DNA of 64,000 bases from JAUIAI01 sp963732405 (lineage in GTDB: Bacteria; Pseudomonadota; Gammaproteobacteria; Burkholderiales; Burkholderiaceae_E), in contig CAVSZG010000001.1 in NCBI GenBank assembly GCA_963732405.1, forward strand, positions 1,116,001 to 1,180,000. Direction: 5' to 3'. The notes below the pieces were generated by a model, which did no database searches, was not told the origin of the DNA, and saw nothing but the letters and a program-made list of their open reading frames with translations. The first letter of the stretch is position 1; each line of letters starts with the position of its first letter. A program made the translations under genes and the position numbers. Below, piece after piece: positions 1 to 9,589 of this stretch.

Positions 1-974
1 TAATGACCCTCGAAGGCAATGTAGAAGGACGTGGCGCGCAACACCTCGAAGATCTCGTTGGCCCCCTGTAATGGCGGCGCCTGCTCGATCACGCGCCCGA
101 ACCAGCCGCCGATCTGCGCAATCGCTGACCGGAAGGTCGCGCGGATGCCATCATCGACGGGCGCAAAGCCGAGGTCTTCGGACACCGCCACGCGCAGGCC
201 GTTCAGATCGATCGTGGGCGGGTTGGCCAGTGCGGCGGCATCGACGGGATACGAGAGCGGATCGACCGGGTCATAGCCGGCGATCACGGCAAACATCAAG
301 GCGGTGTCGGCCACATCACGACCCATCGGTCCCTGAACCGAGATCGGTGTGTAGCCGATGCCCCGGCGCGACATCGGCACCAGTCCCGGCGTGGGCCGGA
401 AACCGACCACGCCGCAATAGGCGGCCGGTGTGCGCAGCGAGCCGCCCGTGTCCGAGCCGGTGACCAGCGGCAGCATCGAGGTGGCCAGTGCCACCGCCGA
501 TCCACCGGAGGAGCCGCCGCAGATTTTGGCCGGATCGAAGGGATTGCCGGTGGCACCGAACACCGGGTTGGTTGTGTTGGCACCCGCGCCGAACTCGGGC
601 ACGTTGGTCTTGCAGACCACGATGGCACCCGCCCGGCGCAGCACATCGACCAGGCGCTCATCCTGATCGGGCACATTGTTCGCAAAGATTGGCGAACCGA
701 AGGTGGTGGTGACGCCGGCACTGACCATGGTGTCCTTGATGCCGATGGGCAGGCCATGCAGCGGGCCCAGGGCAGCGCCGTCCATGACGGCCTGCTCGGC
801 GGCGCGGGCCTCGGCCTCCCCTCGTTCCCAGCAAAAACTCACCAGGGCATTCAGCCGTGGATTGACCGCCTCGATCCGGTCCCGGCAATCGGCGAGCAAC
901 TCGACCGGCGAGATCTGTTTTGCGCCGATCATGGCGCGCAACCGGACAGTCGAAAGATCACACAGTGCCGTCAT
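1..974 (-). CDS. Amidase, amidase-signature family (3' end outside window)
   Basis: The reading frame starts at ATG 974 and runs off the left edge without a stop, giving the first 324 residues of a family usually around 450-500. The amidase-signature core is complete: Lys80 in GIKD, the glycine/serine loop GGSSGGS at 153-159 and the nucleophile region GSDTGGS at 173-179 with Ser179. These enzymes hydrolyse carboxamides to acid and ammonia, normally in the cytoplasm, and no signal peptide is visible. The start lies 27 bp after the stop of the upstream ABC ATPase gene, so it looks like the last gene of the peptide-transporter operon and may act on the imported compound. The substrate cannot be told from sequence; GatA is unlikely because no gatB or gatC is nearby. 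Confidence 0.9.
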   Translation of the reverse strand, partial: MTALCDLSTVRLRAMIGAKQISPVELLADCRDRIEAVNPRLNALVSFCWERGEAEARAAEQAVMDGAALGPLHGLPIGIKDTMVSAGVTTTFGSPIFANNVPDQDERLVDVLRRAGAIVVCKTNVPEFGAGANTTNPVFGATGNPFDPAKICGGSSGGSAVALATSMLPLVTGSDTGGSLRTPAAYCGVVGFRPTPGLVPMSRRGIGYTPISVQGPMGRDVADTALMFAVIAGYDPVDPLSYPVDAAALANPPTIDLNGLRVAVSEDLGFAPVDDGIRATFRSAIAQIGGWFGRVIEQAPPLQGANEIFEVLRATSFYIAFEGH

Positions 975-1001
975 CGGAGTGGCTCCTGACTGGATTACGG
1001 A

Positions 1002-2000
1002 TCAGCGGGCGGCGGTTGACGCCGCGGGATCGAACAGATGGCAGTCGACCTGTGCGGGTCCTGCCACCACCGAGCGCGGCGGCGTTTGCCGACAGATCGG
1101 CATCGCCTGGGCGCAGCGTGGATGAAACGTGCAACCCGACGGTGGATCGATCGGATTGGGAAATGTCGTGCCGAGCTGGGCATCGGGCACGCCGAGTCCG
1201 GGTTCGGGCGTGAGCACCGAATTCAGCAGGGCTTTGGTGTAAGGGTGGCGGGGCTGCCTGAACAATTCTTCGCTGTCGGTCTCTTCGATGATGCGGCCCA
1301 GATACATCACCGCCACGCGGGTGGCGATGTGCTGCACCACCGCCAGGTTATGACTGATCAACACATAGGTCAGACCCAGCTCCTGCTGCAGATCGAGCAA
1401 CAGGTTCAGGATCTGCGATTGCACCGAGACATCGAGCGCCGAGGTCGGTTCGTCGCAGATCACGACCTCGGGGCGCATGACCAGCGCGCGGGCAATCGCG
1501 ACGCGTTGGCGCTGGCCGCCGGACAACTGGTTCGGATAGCCGTCATAGGCGCGTCGGGGCAGCCCGCACAAATCCATGATGCTGCGCACTTCCCGTTCCC
1601 AGTCGCCCGGTCCGCCCACGCCGTGCACCCGCAGCGGCAAGGAGATGATCGAGGCGATCGATTTGCGCGGATTGAGCGAGGAATAGGGATCCTGGAAGAT
1701 CGGCTGGACACGCCGCGCGACCGCCTTACGATCCAGACCCCCCAGGGCCTGGCCATCGATGAGAATCTCGCCGGCGGTCGGCCTCTGCAATCCCAGGAAA
1801 ATCCTGGCCAGCGTGCTCTTGCCGCAGCCCGATTCGCCGACCAGCCCGAGCACTTCACCCTTGGCCACCTGGAGCGACACGCCATTGACCGCTGCGAGCG
1901 CACGCTTGGGCGAGAACATACCCTGGCGCACCTGGAAGACGCAGGACACGTCGCGCGCCTGGAGAATCGGCGGCTTGACGGCTTGACCCGGCAGCGTCAT
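1002..2000 (-). CDS. Oligo/dipeptide ABC transporter ATP-binding protein (DppF/OppF type)
   Basis: This 332-residue ATPase has Walker A GESGCGKST, the ABC signature LSGGQRQR, Walker B VVICDEP and the C-terminal oligopeptide-transporter extension with its Cys-containing FHPRC stretch. It is one of two ATPases that would power a type I importer of the peptide/opine/nickel family. An in-frame ATG at 2114 would add 38 arginine-rich residues lying inside the upstream gene, so I chose ATG 2000, which gives a four-base ATGA overlap with that gene's stop. Cytoplasmic, partner of the adjacent DppD-like ATPase. Confidence 0.93.
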   Translation of the reverse strand: MTLPGQAVKPPILQARDVSCVFQVRQGMFSPKRALAAVNGVSLQVAKGEVLGLVGESGCGKSTLARIFLGLQRPTAGEILIDGQALGGLDRKAVARRVQPIFQDPYSSLNPRKSIASIISLPLRVHGVGGPGDWEREVRSIMDLCGLPRRAYDGYPNQLSGGQRQRVAIARALVMRPEVVICDEPTSALDVSVQSQILNLLLDLQQELGLTYVLISHNLAVVQHIATRVAVMYLGRIIEETDSEELFRQPRHPYTKALLNSVLTPEPGLGVPDAQLGTTFPNPIDPPSGCTFHPRCAQAMPICRQTPPRSVVAGPAQVDCHLFDPAASTAAR

Positions 2001-3016
2001 GGGTTGACCTGCGCGGTGGCAGAGGCGCGTGTCCAGACCGCTTGCGCATCGTCGAGCACGCAGCGAACGCGGCGGCCCGGCGACAATTCGCGTTCGGCGA
2101 TCGTCTGTTGACACGCCTGGCTGGCGGCAGGGCAGCGGTTGGCGAATGCGCAGCCCGGGATCGCACCGATCAACGACGGCACGATGCCTGGAATCGAGCC
2201 CAGATGTTCACCGCGGCGGGTTCGGCCGGGCACCGGAATGCAGTCGAGCAGGCCCTGGGTATAGGGATGACGGGGCTGGGAGAAAATCTCGCGGGCCGTG
2301 CCGGTCTCGACGATCTGCCCGGCGTACATGACCGCGACCCGGTCGGCCAGGCGCGCCACCACGCCCAGATCGTGGGTGATCAGAATGACCGCCATCTGGA
2401 ATTCGCGCTGCAAGTCCTTGAGCAGATGCAGGATCTGCGCCTGGATCGTGACATCCAGCGCCGTGGTCGGTTCATCGCAGATCAGCAGTTCCGGCCCGCA
2501 CATGAGCGACATGGCGATCATGACCCGCTGGCGAAGCCCGCCCGAGAGCTGATGCGGATACTGGCGAAGTCGGCTCGCGGCCGAAGTGATGCCGACCTTC
2601 TCGAGCAGAAACACGGCCCGGTCGCGAGCCTGTCGGCGTGATACCGGGCGATGGCGCAGCAAGGCCTCTTCGAGCTGGTTGCCGATCGAATAGGCCGGGT
2701 TCAGCGATGTCATCGGTTCCTGAAAAATCATCGCCATCTTGTTGCCGCGCAGGTCGGACATCGTGCGTTCGTTCAGGCTGCGGATATCCCGGCCCGCAAA
2801 CTCGAGGCGATCGGCCTGACGCTGCGCCTTGGCGGGCAACAGATTCATGAGCGACAACGAGGTCAGGGATTTGCCGCAACCGGACTCACCGACGATGCAG
2901 AGGGTTTCGCCACGATCGACATGGAAGCTGATGCCGCGCACGGCATGCAGCGTGCCCACGGCCAGCGGAAACGAGACGGCGAGATTCTGAACGTCCAGGG
3001 TTCGCGAGCTGTCCAT
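1997..3016 (-). CDS. Oligo/dipeptide ABC transporter ATP-binding protein (DppD/OppD type)
   Basis: A 339-residue ABC ATPase with Walker A GESGCGKSL, signature LSGGLRQRV, Walker B LLICDEP and the C-terminal oligopeptide domain (GCAFANRCP). It is the second nucleotide-binding subunit of the importer encoded here. Its start at 3016 lies 6 bp after the stop of the permease gene and its stop overlaps the next ATPase start, which supports translation from one message. The serine at the end of Walker A, where threonine is more usual, is tolerated in this family. Confidence 0.93.
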   Translation of the reverse strand: MDSSRTLDVQNLAVSFPLAVGTLHAVRGISFHVDRGETLCIVGESGCGKSLTSLSLMNLLPAKAQRQADRLEFAGRDIRSLNERTMSDLRGNKMAMIFQEPMTSLNPAYSIGNQLEEALLRHRPVSRRQARDRAVFLLEKVGITSAASRLRQYPHQLSGGLRQRVMIAMSLMCGPELLICDEPTTALDVTIQAQILHLLKDLQREFQMAVILITHDLGVVARLADRVAVMYAGQIVETGTAREIFSQPRHPYTQGLLDCIPVPGRTRRGEHLGSIPGIVPSLIGAIPGCAFANRCPAASQACQQTIAERELSPGRRVRCVLDDAQAVWTRASATAQVNP

Positions 3017-3022
3017 GCGCGA

Positions 3023-3928
3023 TCAGTTCCGGTTTTCCGGCGCGGTGACATCGCGCACGCCATCACCGAGCAGATTGACCGCGAGCAGCAACAGAAACAA
3101 GGCGCAGCCCGGGATCGCGATCAGCCAGGGATCGAACAGCACGTAGTTGCGGCCCTCGGCGATCATCAGTCCCCACGAGGGCAGGGGCGGCTGCACGCCC
3201 AGTCCCAGGAAACTCAGGGCGGCCTCGAGCAACACCGCATGCGCGAATTCGAGCGTGGCCACCACGATCAGCGGGTTCATCACATTGGGCAGGATCTCGC
3301 TGCTCAGGATGCGCCAGGTCGAGCAGCCTGCCGCCTGAGCGGCCGCTACATAATCGAGCGAGCGGATCTGCAAGGTGCTCGCGCGCATCACCACCGCGTA
3401 GCGATCCCAGAGCAGCAGGCCCAGCACGAGGATCACGATCTGCAGCGAGCCGCCGATCAGGGCCACGACCGCCAGGCTCACCAGAATGACCGGCAACGAC
3501 AGGCGGCAGGTGATCAGGAAGGTGACGAACAGATCCACCTTGCCTCCGAAATAACCGGCGGCCACGCCCATGACGGTTCCGATGATGCCGGACAGGATCG
3601 CTGCCAGGAATCCGATCATCAGCGAGATCTGCGAACCGTAGATGATCCGGCTCAGATAGTCGCGACCGTTCTGGTCGGTGCCCAGCACATGAGACCAGTT
3701 GCCTTTGGCATGCCAGACCGGTGGCTTCAGGCGGGCGCTGAGCGATTGTTCGTAGGGGTCGAAGGGTGCGATCCATGGTGCCAGCACGGCCATCAGCACG
3801 ATAATGCCCAGGATCACGCCACCGATCATGATGCCCCGGTGACCGAAGATACGTCGCCGGATCTGCTGGCCCGGCGTGAGACCGACGATCTCCTCGGCAG
3901 CGGGCAGGGTGGTGACCGTGACGCTCAT
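3023..3928 (-). CDS. Dipeptide ABC transporter permease (DppC type)
   Basis: An inner-membrane permease of about 301 residues. It has an N-terminal cytoplasmic segment, a first membrane span (IMIGGVILGIIVLMAVLAPW), a periplasmic loop typical of DppC (DPYEQ, then LGTDQNGRDYLSR) and further spans. The permease loop that docks the ATPases reads AAAQAAGCSTWRI. Start 3928 leaves one base after the stop of the upstream permease; an ATG at 3964 would add 12 residues inside the coding end of that gene. Neither start has a good ribosome-binding site. Confidence 0.9.
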   Translation of the reverse strand: MSVTVTTLPAAEEIVGLTPGQQIRRRIFGHRGIMIGGVILGIIVLMAVLAPWIAPFDPYEQSLSARLKPPVWHAKGNWSHVLGTDQNGRDYLSRIIYGSQISLMIGFLAAILSGIIGTVMGVAAGYFGGKVDLFVTFLITCRLSLPVILVSLAVVALIGGSLQIVILVLGLLLWDRYAVVMRASTLQIRSLDYVAAAQAAGCSTWRILSSEILPNVMNPLIVVATLEFAHAVLLEAALSFLGLGVQPPLPSWGLMIAEGRNYVLFDPWLIAIPGCALFLLLLAVNLLGDGVRDVTAPENRN

Positions 3929-3929
3929 T

Positions 3930-4847
3930 TCAGCCGACCCGGATCCGTGGATCGAGCCAGGCATTGAGCATGTCGGACAGGAAGGTGAGCACGATGTAGA
4001 ACAGCGAGAACAGCAGCAGCAAGGCCTGAACGGTCGGGAAGTCCGAGCGGGATATCGATTCCCAGGCCAGATAGCCCGCGCCGTGCAGGGCGAACACGGT
4101 TTCGATCACGACCGAGCCACCCAGCATGAAGCCGAACTGCACCGCCGCCAGACTGACCACCGGAATGATCGCGTTGCGCAAGGCGTGCTTGAACAATACG
4201 GTGAAGGGGCGCAGGCCTTTTGCTCTGGCCGTGCGAATGTAGTCGGAGGACATCACGTCGAGCATGCCGGTGCGGGTCAGTCGCATGAAGGCCGGGGTCG
4301 CGTAATAGCCCAGCACAATGGTAGGCAGTACAAAATGCCGCCAGGTATCCGAGCCAGAGGCCGGCAGTATCGGCCAGGTGAAGGCGAACAGCACGATCAG
4401 CATCAAGGCGAACCAGAAGCTGGGCAAGGCCTGGCCGACCACCGCCAGCGACAAGGCGGCGCGATCGATGAGACTGTTCGGATACATGGCCGCGAGCACG
4501 CCCAGCGGAATCGACAAGAGGATGGCAAACACGATCGCGCAGACCCCCAGGGTGAGCGTGGTGGGCAGCCGATCCAAGATCAGTTCCGACACGGGCATGC
4601 GGAAGTAGATCGAATGACCGAAGTCGCCCCGCACCGCATTGCCCAGCCAGGCCAGGTATTGCATGGCAACCGGGCGATCGAAGCCGTAGTCCTTGCGCAG
4701 TTTCTCGATCGATTCGCTGGTGGCGTTTTCGCCGGCCAGGGCGGTGGCCGGGTCGCCCGTCATGTAGAGCAGGCTGAACACGAGCGCCGAGATGGTGATG
4801 GCCACGGCAATGGCCAGCACCAGGCGCTTGAGGGTGTAGGCGAGCAT
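3930..4847 (-). CDS. Dipeptide ABC transporter permease (DppB type)
   Basis: A 305-residue inner-membrane permease with the N-terminal span found in DppB proteins (LVLAIAVAITISALVFSLL), the following TGDP motif, about six spans in all, and the cytoplasmic coupling loop YIRTARAKGL. The C terminus NAWLDPRIR is typical of DppB, which supports the annotated end. It pairs with the DppC-type permease downstream. The gene begins 22 bp after the stop of the binding-protein gene. Confidence 0.92.
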   Translation of the reverse strand: MLAYTLKRLVLAIAVAITISALVFSLLYMTGDPATALAGENATSESIEKLRKDYGFDRPVAMQYLAWLGNAVRGDFGHSIYFRMPVSELILDRLPTTLTLGVCAIVFAILLSIPLGVLAAMYPNSLIDRAALSLAVVGQALPSFWFALMLIVLFAFTWPILPASGSDTWRHFVLPTIVLGYYATPAFMRLTRTGMLDVMSSDYIRTARAKGLRPFTVLFKHALRNAIIPVVSLAAVQFGFMLGGSVVIETVFALHGAGYLAWESISRSDFPTVQALLLLFSLFYIVLTFLSDMLNAWLDPRIRVG

Positions 4848-4869
4848 CGCGCGAGCCGGCGGCTGTTGT

Positions 4870-6414
4870 TTACTTCCAGCTGGCGGTGAAGAAACGGGGA
4901 ATTTCGTCTTCCGTGGGCGTCCAGTCCAGATCTTTGGTCATCACGTAGTTGGTCGGATACGTGAACAATGGTACCCAGTAGGCCTGTTCGGCGATCCGAT
5001 TGAAGGCCTTGTGATAAGCGGCCTTGCGCACGTCAGCCTTCATCGTGCTGCTGGCCTCGACCAGCCATTTCTGAACGTCAGTGTCCATCGACGTGTCGTC
5101 GGCCTGGCCACCGAAGAACACCGATACGCTCGCATCGGCATCGGCCACCGATCCGGAGCCCCAGGTCATGAAGGCGAAGGGCACCTTGCCACCGCGGATC
5201 GCGTCACGCGTTGCCGCGTACTTGCCATAGCGCAGGTCAGTCTTGATGCCGATGGCCGCCAGGTTGCCGATCATGGGTTCGAGATAGTTACGATCGCGGT
5301 AGGCGTAGATCTCGGTCTCGAAGCCATTCGGATAACCGGCCTCGGCCATCAAGGCCTTGGCCTTGGCCACATTGAAGTCGTAGCTCGGCACATCGTCGGT
5401 GCAGCCGAACTGAGTCGGATAACAGGCCGCATTGATGATCTTGGAGCCGTCGCGCACGATATTGTCGGCAATGGCCTTGCGGTCGATCGCATGGGCGACC
5501 GCCCGCCGCACGCGCACGTCCTGGAACGGGTTCTTACCCGACTTGCCGGCTGCGTCAAAAGTCAGATAACCAAAGCGCATGGTCGAGGCATCCTTGACCA
5601 GGATGTTGGGCAGTGAGGTCACCTTTTCGGCCTGGTCGGCCGGCACCTTGAAGATCCAGTCGAGGGTGCCGGAGGCCAGTTCGACGATCTGGGTGTTGAC
5701 GTCGGGAATCGTGCGCTGAATGATCTTGCCGATTTTTGGCTGACCCTTGGGGCTGCCGGCAAAGTAGTTGGTGTTTTTCTCGAACACAATTTTTTTGCCC
5801 GGCTGCACTTCCGTGACCTTGTACGGACCGGTGCCGATCGGCTTCACGCCCATGCCTTCTGGCCCGACCTTTTCATAGTAGGCCTTGGGATAGATCGGCA
5901 CATCGGCGGCCAGATACAACAAAGCCAGCGGTGTCGTCTGTTTGGCATGAATCCGCACGGTGTCGGGTCCGACCTTTTCGGCACGATCGATCCAGTCGAC
6001 TGGTCGCGATTGAATCTTTCCCGTGCCGGGACGGGTCACGAAGTCGATGGTGCCGATCACGTCGTCGACCGTGAGTTCGGTGCCGTCGTGGAACTTCACG
6101 CCTTTGCGGATGACAAACTCGAATGTCTGGTCATCGACCACCTGGTAACTCTGGGCGAGCAATCCCTTGAACTCACCGGTGACCGGGTCTTGAAACAGCA
6201 GGTTGTCGAAGATATGCCGATTGATGATGATGCCTTCGCGCGAATTCTGGAAGTAGTAGTCAAGGGTTGCCTGCTCACGCTCCCAGGCGATATTGAGCGT
6301 GTCGTTGGCTTTGCCGGCATGGGCGGCCAGCGGCATCAGCACGGTGGTCGCGGCGGCGATGGCGATGGCGCGAAGTGCGCCGATACGGCCTTGCCGGATC
6401 TTCTCGATCGTCAT
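4870..6414 (-). CDS. Periplasmic substrate-binding protein, SBP_bac_5 (DppA/OppA-like)
   Basis: The 514-residue protein begins with an export signal (basic n-region, then AIAIAAATTVLMPLAAHA, likely cleaved after residue 33). It continues as a family 5 solute-binding protein of usual length, with motifs such as FHDGTELTADDV-like and GTGPYKV. It delivers peptides, opines or other amphipathic solutes to the permeases encoded next. Start 6414 is chosen because AAGGGGAGA sits about 5 bp upstream and the signal peptide follows at once; an upstream ATG at 6507 would add 31 residues that do not fit a signal sequence. The ligand cannot be predicted, but peptidase and amidase neighbours suggest an amide- or peptide-containing compound. 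Confidence 0.92.
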   Translation of the reverse strand: MTIEKIRQGRIGALRAIAIAAATTVLMPLAAHAGKANDTLNIAWEREQATLDYYFQNSREGIIINRHIFDNLLFQDPVTGEFKGLLAQSYQVVDDQTFEFVIRKGVKFHDGTELTVDDVIGTIDFVTRPGTGKIQSRPVDWIDRAEKVGPDTVRIHAKQTTPLALLYLAADVPIYPKAYYEKVGPEGMGVKPIGTGPYKVTEVQPGKKIVFEKNTNYFAGSPKGQPKIGKIIQRTIPDVNTQIVELASGTLDWIFKVPADQAEKVTSLPNILVKDASTMRFGYLTFDAAGKSGKNPFQDVRVRRAVAHAIDRKAIADNIVRDGSKIINAACYPTQFGCTDDVPSYDFNVAKAKALMAEAGYPNGFETEIYAYRDRNYLEPMIGNLAAIGIKTDLRYGKYAATRDAIRGGKVPFAFMTWGSGSVADADASVSVFFGGQADDTSMDTDVQKWLVEASSTMKADVRKAAYHKAFNRIAEQAYWVPLFTYPTNYVMTKDLDWTPTEDEIPRFFTASWK

Positions 6415-6469
6415 GATCTCCCCTTGTTTCTGGTTCATTGGCGGCAGGACAGACATCCGTTGCCGGCTG

Positions 6470-6479
6470 GAATCGATTC
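6470..6479. promoter_or_regulatory. 10-bp palindrome upstream of the binding-protein gene
   Basis: GAATCGATTC is a perfect palindrome about 56 bp upstream of the binding-protein start, and a half copy (GAATCGA) follows 5 bp later on the + strand. It could be an operator, but a 10-bp palindrome also occurs often by chance. Confidence 0.15.
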
Positions 6480-6536
6480 GGGATGAATCGAGGGCATCAT
6501 ATAGCATCCGGGCAGCGCATCGCCCGCCCCTGGCGC

Positions 6537-8027
6537 TCAGTCGTCAAACCGATCGAGCGGCCAGATCGGCCGGCGCACATGCCGATAGTCCAGTCGATCC
6601 AGCCGATGCGAGCAGATGCCGCCCCCCTCGTCGACCACGGTGATGCCCGAGGCAATGGGGGCGTAGTCGGCCCGGAAATGTTGCGCCGATTTGACGGCGA
6701 GCACGCGCTGGCGGATCGGATCGATGCCGAAGGCCTCAAAGAACTGCCGATCGTAGTTCTGGGCGCGATGGCTGGCCAGAACGATCTGCAGGCCGCTCAC
6801 CCGGATCACGGCCACATCGCCCAGACTGACCTTGACGCCGGTGGACATCGGACCGCGCAAGGTGAGCCACCCGTCGTGCAGGCTCTGCACTATCGCCTGC
6901 ACCGCAATCGGCTCGCCAAGCGAGGGCGCGAATCGCCCGCCCAGGCTCAGGGCGACGCTGGCACCGACGCCGGCCTGGCGACACAAGGCCACCGACGGTG
7001 GGTCATACAGGGCCGAGTAGGCCGCCTGATCCAGATCGGCGGTGATCATGGCGCGCAACAGGCCGGTCGAATCGCCATAGCCGCCGCCGCCGGGATTGTC
7101 GGCAAAATCGGCAATCACGAATGGCGAACCATCGCGCCCGAGTGCCCGCGCCTGGGCGATCGCCTGCGCTGATCCGACATGCTCGACGGTGACCTGGCCG
7201 CGGCTGCGCCAGATGAACTCGGTGAGTTCGGCAAGGGCGCTGCCCACCCGGGGGTCGCCGCGCTCGGCGACGATCAGCGCCGACGGCCCGCTGTCATGCA
7301 CATCGGCCCAGGGAAAACCGGCATTGATCGAGCAGGCATGAAAGCCGTGCTGCGCGCACAACGCATCGCCCAGTGCGATCGCCTCGAGCATCGGTCCGGG
7401 ACTGGTGGTGCGGCCATGATCGACGCCATCCAGTTGCGGGCGCCGCGCGACCGAGGTGGCGGGTCTGATCTCACCGGCCAGCGTGCGGGCGAGCAATGCG
7501 GCGCAGCGCGTGCCCGTGTCGCCCTGATCCGTGTGCGGATAGGAGCGATAACTGACCATGATGTCGCAGCAGGCGGCGAGGCGGTCACTGACATTCGCAT
7601 GCAGATCGAGCGTGACCGCGATCGGCACATCCGGCCCAACCCGCGCGCGAATCGCCTCGAGCAGATCGGCCTGACCGTCAGTCCGGCCTTCGGTCACCAT
7701 GGCGCCATGAAGTTGCAGCAGCACCGCATGGATCGGTTGGTCCGTCTCGAAGGTGGCCAGAATGTGCCCGGTGATCGAGTCGTAGGCTTCGCGGGTCACC
7801 TTGCCCGATGGCGTGGCATCGGCCACCACGCTCAGGACCGGCTGCCAGTTGTGCGCCGAGCAGGCCGCCAGAAAGCCACCGATCTCCGTGTTGGTGCCGG
7901 TATAGATCAATCGGATCTCGTCGCCATGGTGCAGGGCTCTGGCGCGGTAGGCGGCCAGGTCAGTGGGCAGTGTCGAGAAGGTATTGGTTTCGTGCTTGAA
8001 TCCGGCGATCAGAACGCGGATGGCCAT
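6537..8027 (-). CDS. M81 family metallopeptidase (MlrC/microcystinase C-like)
   Basis: A 496-residue protein of the MlrC family (N-terminal DUF1485-type domain, C-terminal MlrC domain). The N-terminal GFKHETNTFS contains the family's conserved His12, and LDLHANVS carries the conserved Asp/His pair. Members are predicted zinc enzymes; MlrC of microcystin degraders cleaves linear peptide products, but most homologues have no known substrate. Start 8027 is preferred because GGAG lies 6 bp upstream and the family motif follows directly; an ATG at 8138 would add 37 unrelated residues. It precedes the binding protein by 122 bp on the same strand, probably heading the uptake operon. A microcystin role should not be assumed. 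Confidence 0.9.
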   Translation of the reverse strand: MAIRVLIAGFKHETNTFSTLPTDLAAYRARALHHGDEIRLIYTGTNTEIGGFLAACSAHNWQPVLSVVADATPSGKVTREAYDSITGHILATFETDQPIHAVLLQLHGAMVTEGRTDGQADLLEAIRARVGPDVPIAVTLDLHANVSDRLAACCDIMVSYRSYPHTDQGDTGTRCAALLARTLAGEIRPATSVARRPQLDGVDHGRTTSPGPMLEAIALGDALCAQHGFHACSINAGFPWADVHDSGPSALIVAERGDPRVGSALAELTEFIWRSRGQVTVEHVGSAQAIAQARALGRDGSPFVIADFADNPGGGGYGDSTGLLRAMITADLDQAAYSALYDPPSVALCRQAGVGASVALSLGGRFAPSLGEPIAVQAIVQSLHDGWLTLRGPMSTGVKVSLGDVAVIRVSGLQIVLASHRAQNYDRQFFEAFGIDPIRQRVLAVKSAQHFRADYAPIASGITVVDEGGGICSHRLDRLDYRHVRRPIWPLDRFDD

Positions 8028-8236
8028 GGGTATCTCCGAGGAATATTGATGCAGCGCCGACATCGGCGGGTCCGCATTCGGTCGTGTCGGTCGGTCGGTC
8101 CACAGCTTGCCATACTCCTGGCCACTCCGATCGACCAAGCAGATCGCGCCGTCGTCGCGGATCCCTGTGGCGCGATCACATCATCCCATTGACCCTTGTC
8201 AGGGTCCGATCCTGCATTGCAAGGCACACTCCCGGC

Positions 8237-9589
8237 ATGAACCAAGCTCCTTCATCAAGCGACCGAGCCGGCTCTGCCCATTCGCCCGGAACCGCCAGTG
8301 GCACGCATGCATCAGTTCGGTCCGAACCGGTGGCGGCGGACCTTGCACGGACGCTGGGCATCCAGGCGACTGGCGCGCGGCGCGGCCGGCATTCGCGACG
8401 CTGGGCCCTGGCGGCAGTGGTCGCCGGTGCGCTCGGATTGTTCTGGTATGCCGCCCCATTCAGCCAGGCCGGCGATGGTCGTGCCTACCGCACCGAGGCC
8501 GTGAGCCGGTCGGATATCACGGTCATCGTGACCGCCACCGGTACCGTCGAGCCCACCAACCGGGTTGATATCTCCAGTGAGTTGTCCGGTATCCTGCGCA
8601 GCGTCGCCGTCGACTACAACGCCCAGGTCACCGTGGGTCAGACCCTGGCCGAACTCGATACCGATCGGCTGACAGCCGCGCTCAACAGCTCCGATGCCAG
8701 GGTGAATGCGGCCTTGGCACAGGTGGCGGAAGCCGAGGCCACGGTGGCCGAGAAGCGCAGCGAGCTGCGACGCAAGGAATCGCTCGCCACTCGCCAGATG
8801 ATCTCCACACTCGAACTGGAGTCTGTCCGGGCCATGGTTGCGCGCGCCATGGCGAGCCAGTCTCGTGCCCAGGCTGATCTGCAGGCCGCCCGGGCCGACT
8901 TCAAGCTCAACGAAACCAATCTGCGCAAGTCGGTCATTCGTTCGCCCATCGCCGGCGTGGTGCTCAGTCGCCAGGCGGAACCGGGCCAGGTCATTGCCGC
9001 CTCCTTGCAGGCACCGGTGTTGTTCACCATCGCCGAAGACCTGCGCAAGATGGAGGTGGCGGTCGATGTCGATGAAGCCGATGTCGGCAAGGTCCGCCCG
9101 GGGCAGCAGGCGACGTTTACCGTCGACGCCTATCCCGAGCAGCGGTTCGACGCGCGAATCACCGAATTGCGCTATGGCTCGCAGGTCGTGCAAGGCGTGG
9201 TCACCTACAAGGCGATTCTGGTCACTGACAACGATCGCCTGTTGCTGCGTCCGGGCATGACGGCAACGGCGGAGATCGTGGTGGATTCACAGGCCCAGGT
9301 CTTGTCGGTTTCCAATGAAGCCTTGCGTTTCTCTCCACCGGATCTGGCCGATGCGCCCGATGATCGCGGATTTCTCAGAAAGCTTCTGCCGACGATGCCC
9401 AGGTTTCGTCCGGCCAGCCGACCCGACAGCGTCGGTCCGGATCGGCAACTCTGGGTTTTGAAAGACGGTGTTCCTGCGCCGCTGGCCGTGATGGTCGGTG
9501 TCACGGACGGGCGGCGAACCCAGCTCGTATCGGGCGACCTGCAGGAAGGTCAGGCGGTTGTGATCGACGCGATCTCGCCAACCCGATGA
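8237..9589 (+). CDS. Efflux RND/ABC periplasmic adaptor subunit (MacA-like)
   Basis: The 450-residue product has a cytoplasmic N-terminal stretch, one membrane span (ALAAVVAGALGLFWYAA, about residues 57-73), then the membrane-fusion-protein layout: beta-barrel and lipoyl half (VEPTNRVDISSELSG), a long alpha-helical hairpin rich in Ala, Glu and Arg, and the second lipoyl half (SPIAGVVLSRQAEPGQV). It would link the inner-membrane ABC exporter encoded downstream to an outer-membrane channel; no TolC gene is in the window. Start 8237 was chosen over 8084, which would add 51 low-complexity residues. Its stop overlaps the next gene in an ATGA. Confidence 0.88.
   Translation: MNQAPSSSDRAGSAHSPGTASGTHASVRSEPVAADLARTLGIQATGARRGRHSRRWALAAVVAGALGLFWYAAPFSQAGDGRAYRTEAVSRSDITVIVTATGTVEPTNRVDISSELSGILRSVAVDYNAQVTVGQTLAELDTDRLTAALNSSDARVNAALAQVAEAEATVAEKRSELRRKESLATRQMISTLELESVRAMVARAMASQSRAQADLQAARADFKLNETNLRKSVIRSPIAGVVLSRQAEPGQVIAASLQAPVLFTIAEDLRKMEVAVDVDEADVGKVRPGQQATFTVDAYPEQRFDARITELRYGSQVVQGVVTYKAILVTDNDRLLLRPGMTATAEIVVDSQAQVLSVSNEALRFSPPDLADAPDDRGFLRKLLPTMPRFRPASRPDSVGPDRQLWVLKDGVPAPLAVMVGVTDGRRTQLVSGDLQEGQAVVIDAISPTR

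Noticed and set aside
1038..2111. 357-codon plus-strand frame opposite the DppF-type gene
   Set aside because: The minus strand carries all ABC ATPase motifs; the plus frame is a His/Gln-rich shadow.
2651..3967. 438-codon open frame on the plus strand
   Set aside because: It is antisense to the DppC and DppD genes and reads as a Gln/His/Arg-rich shadow.
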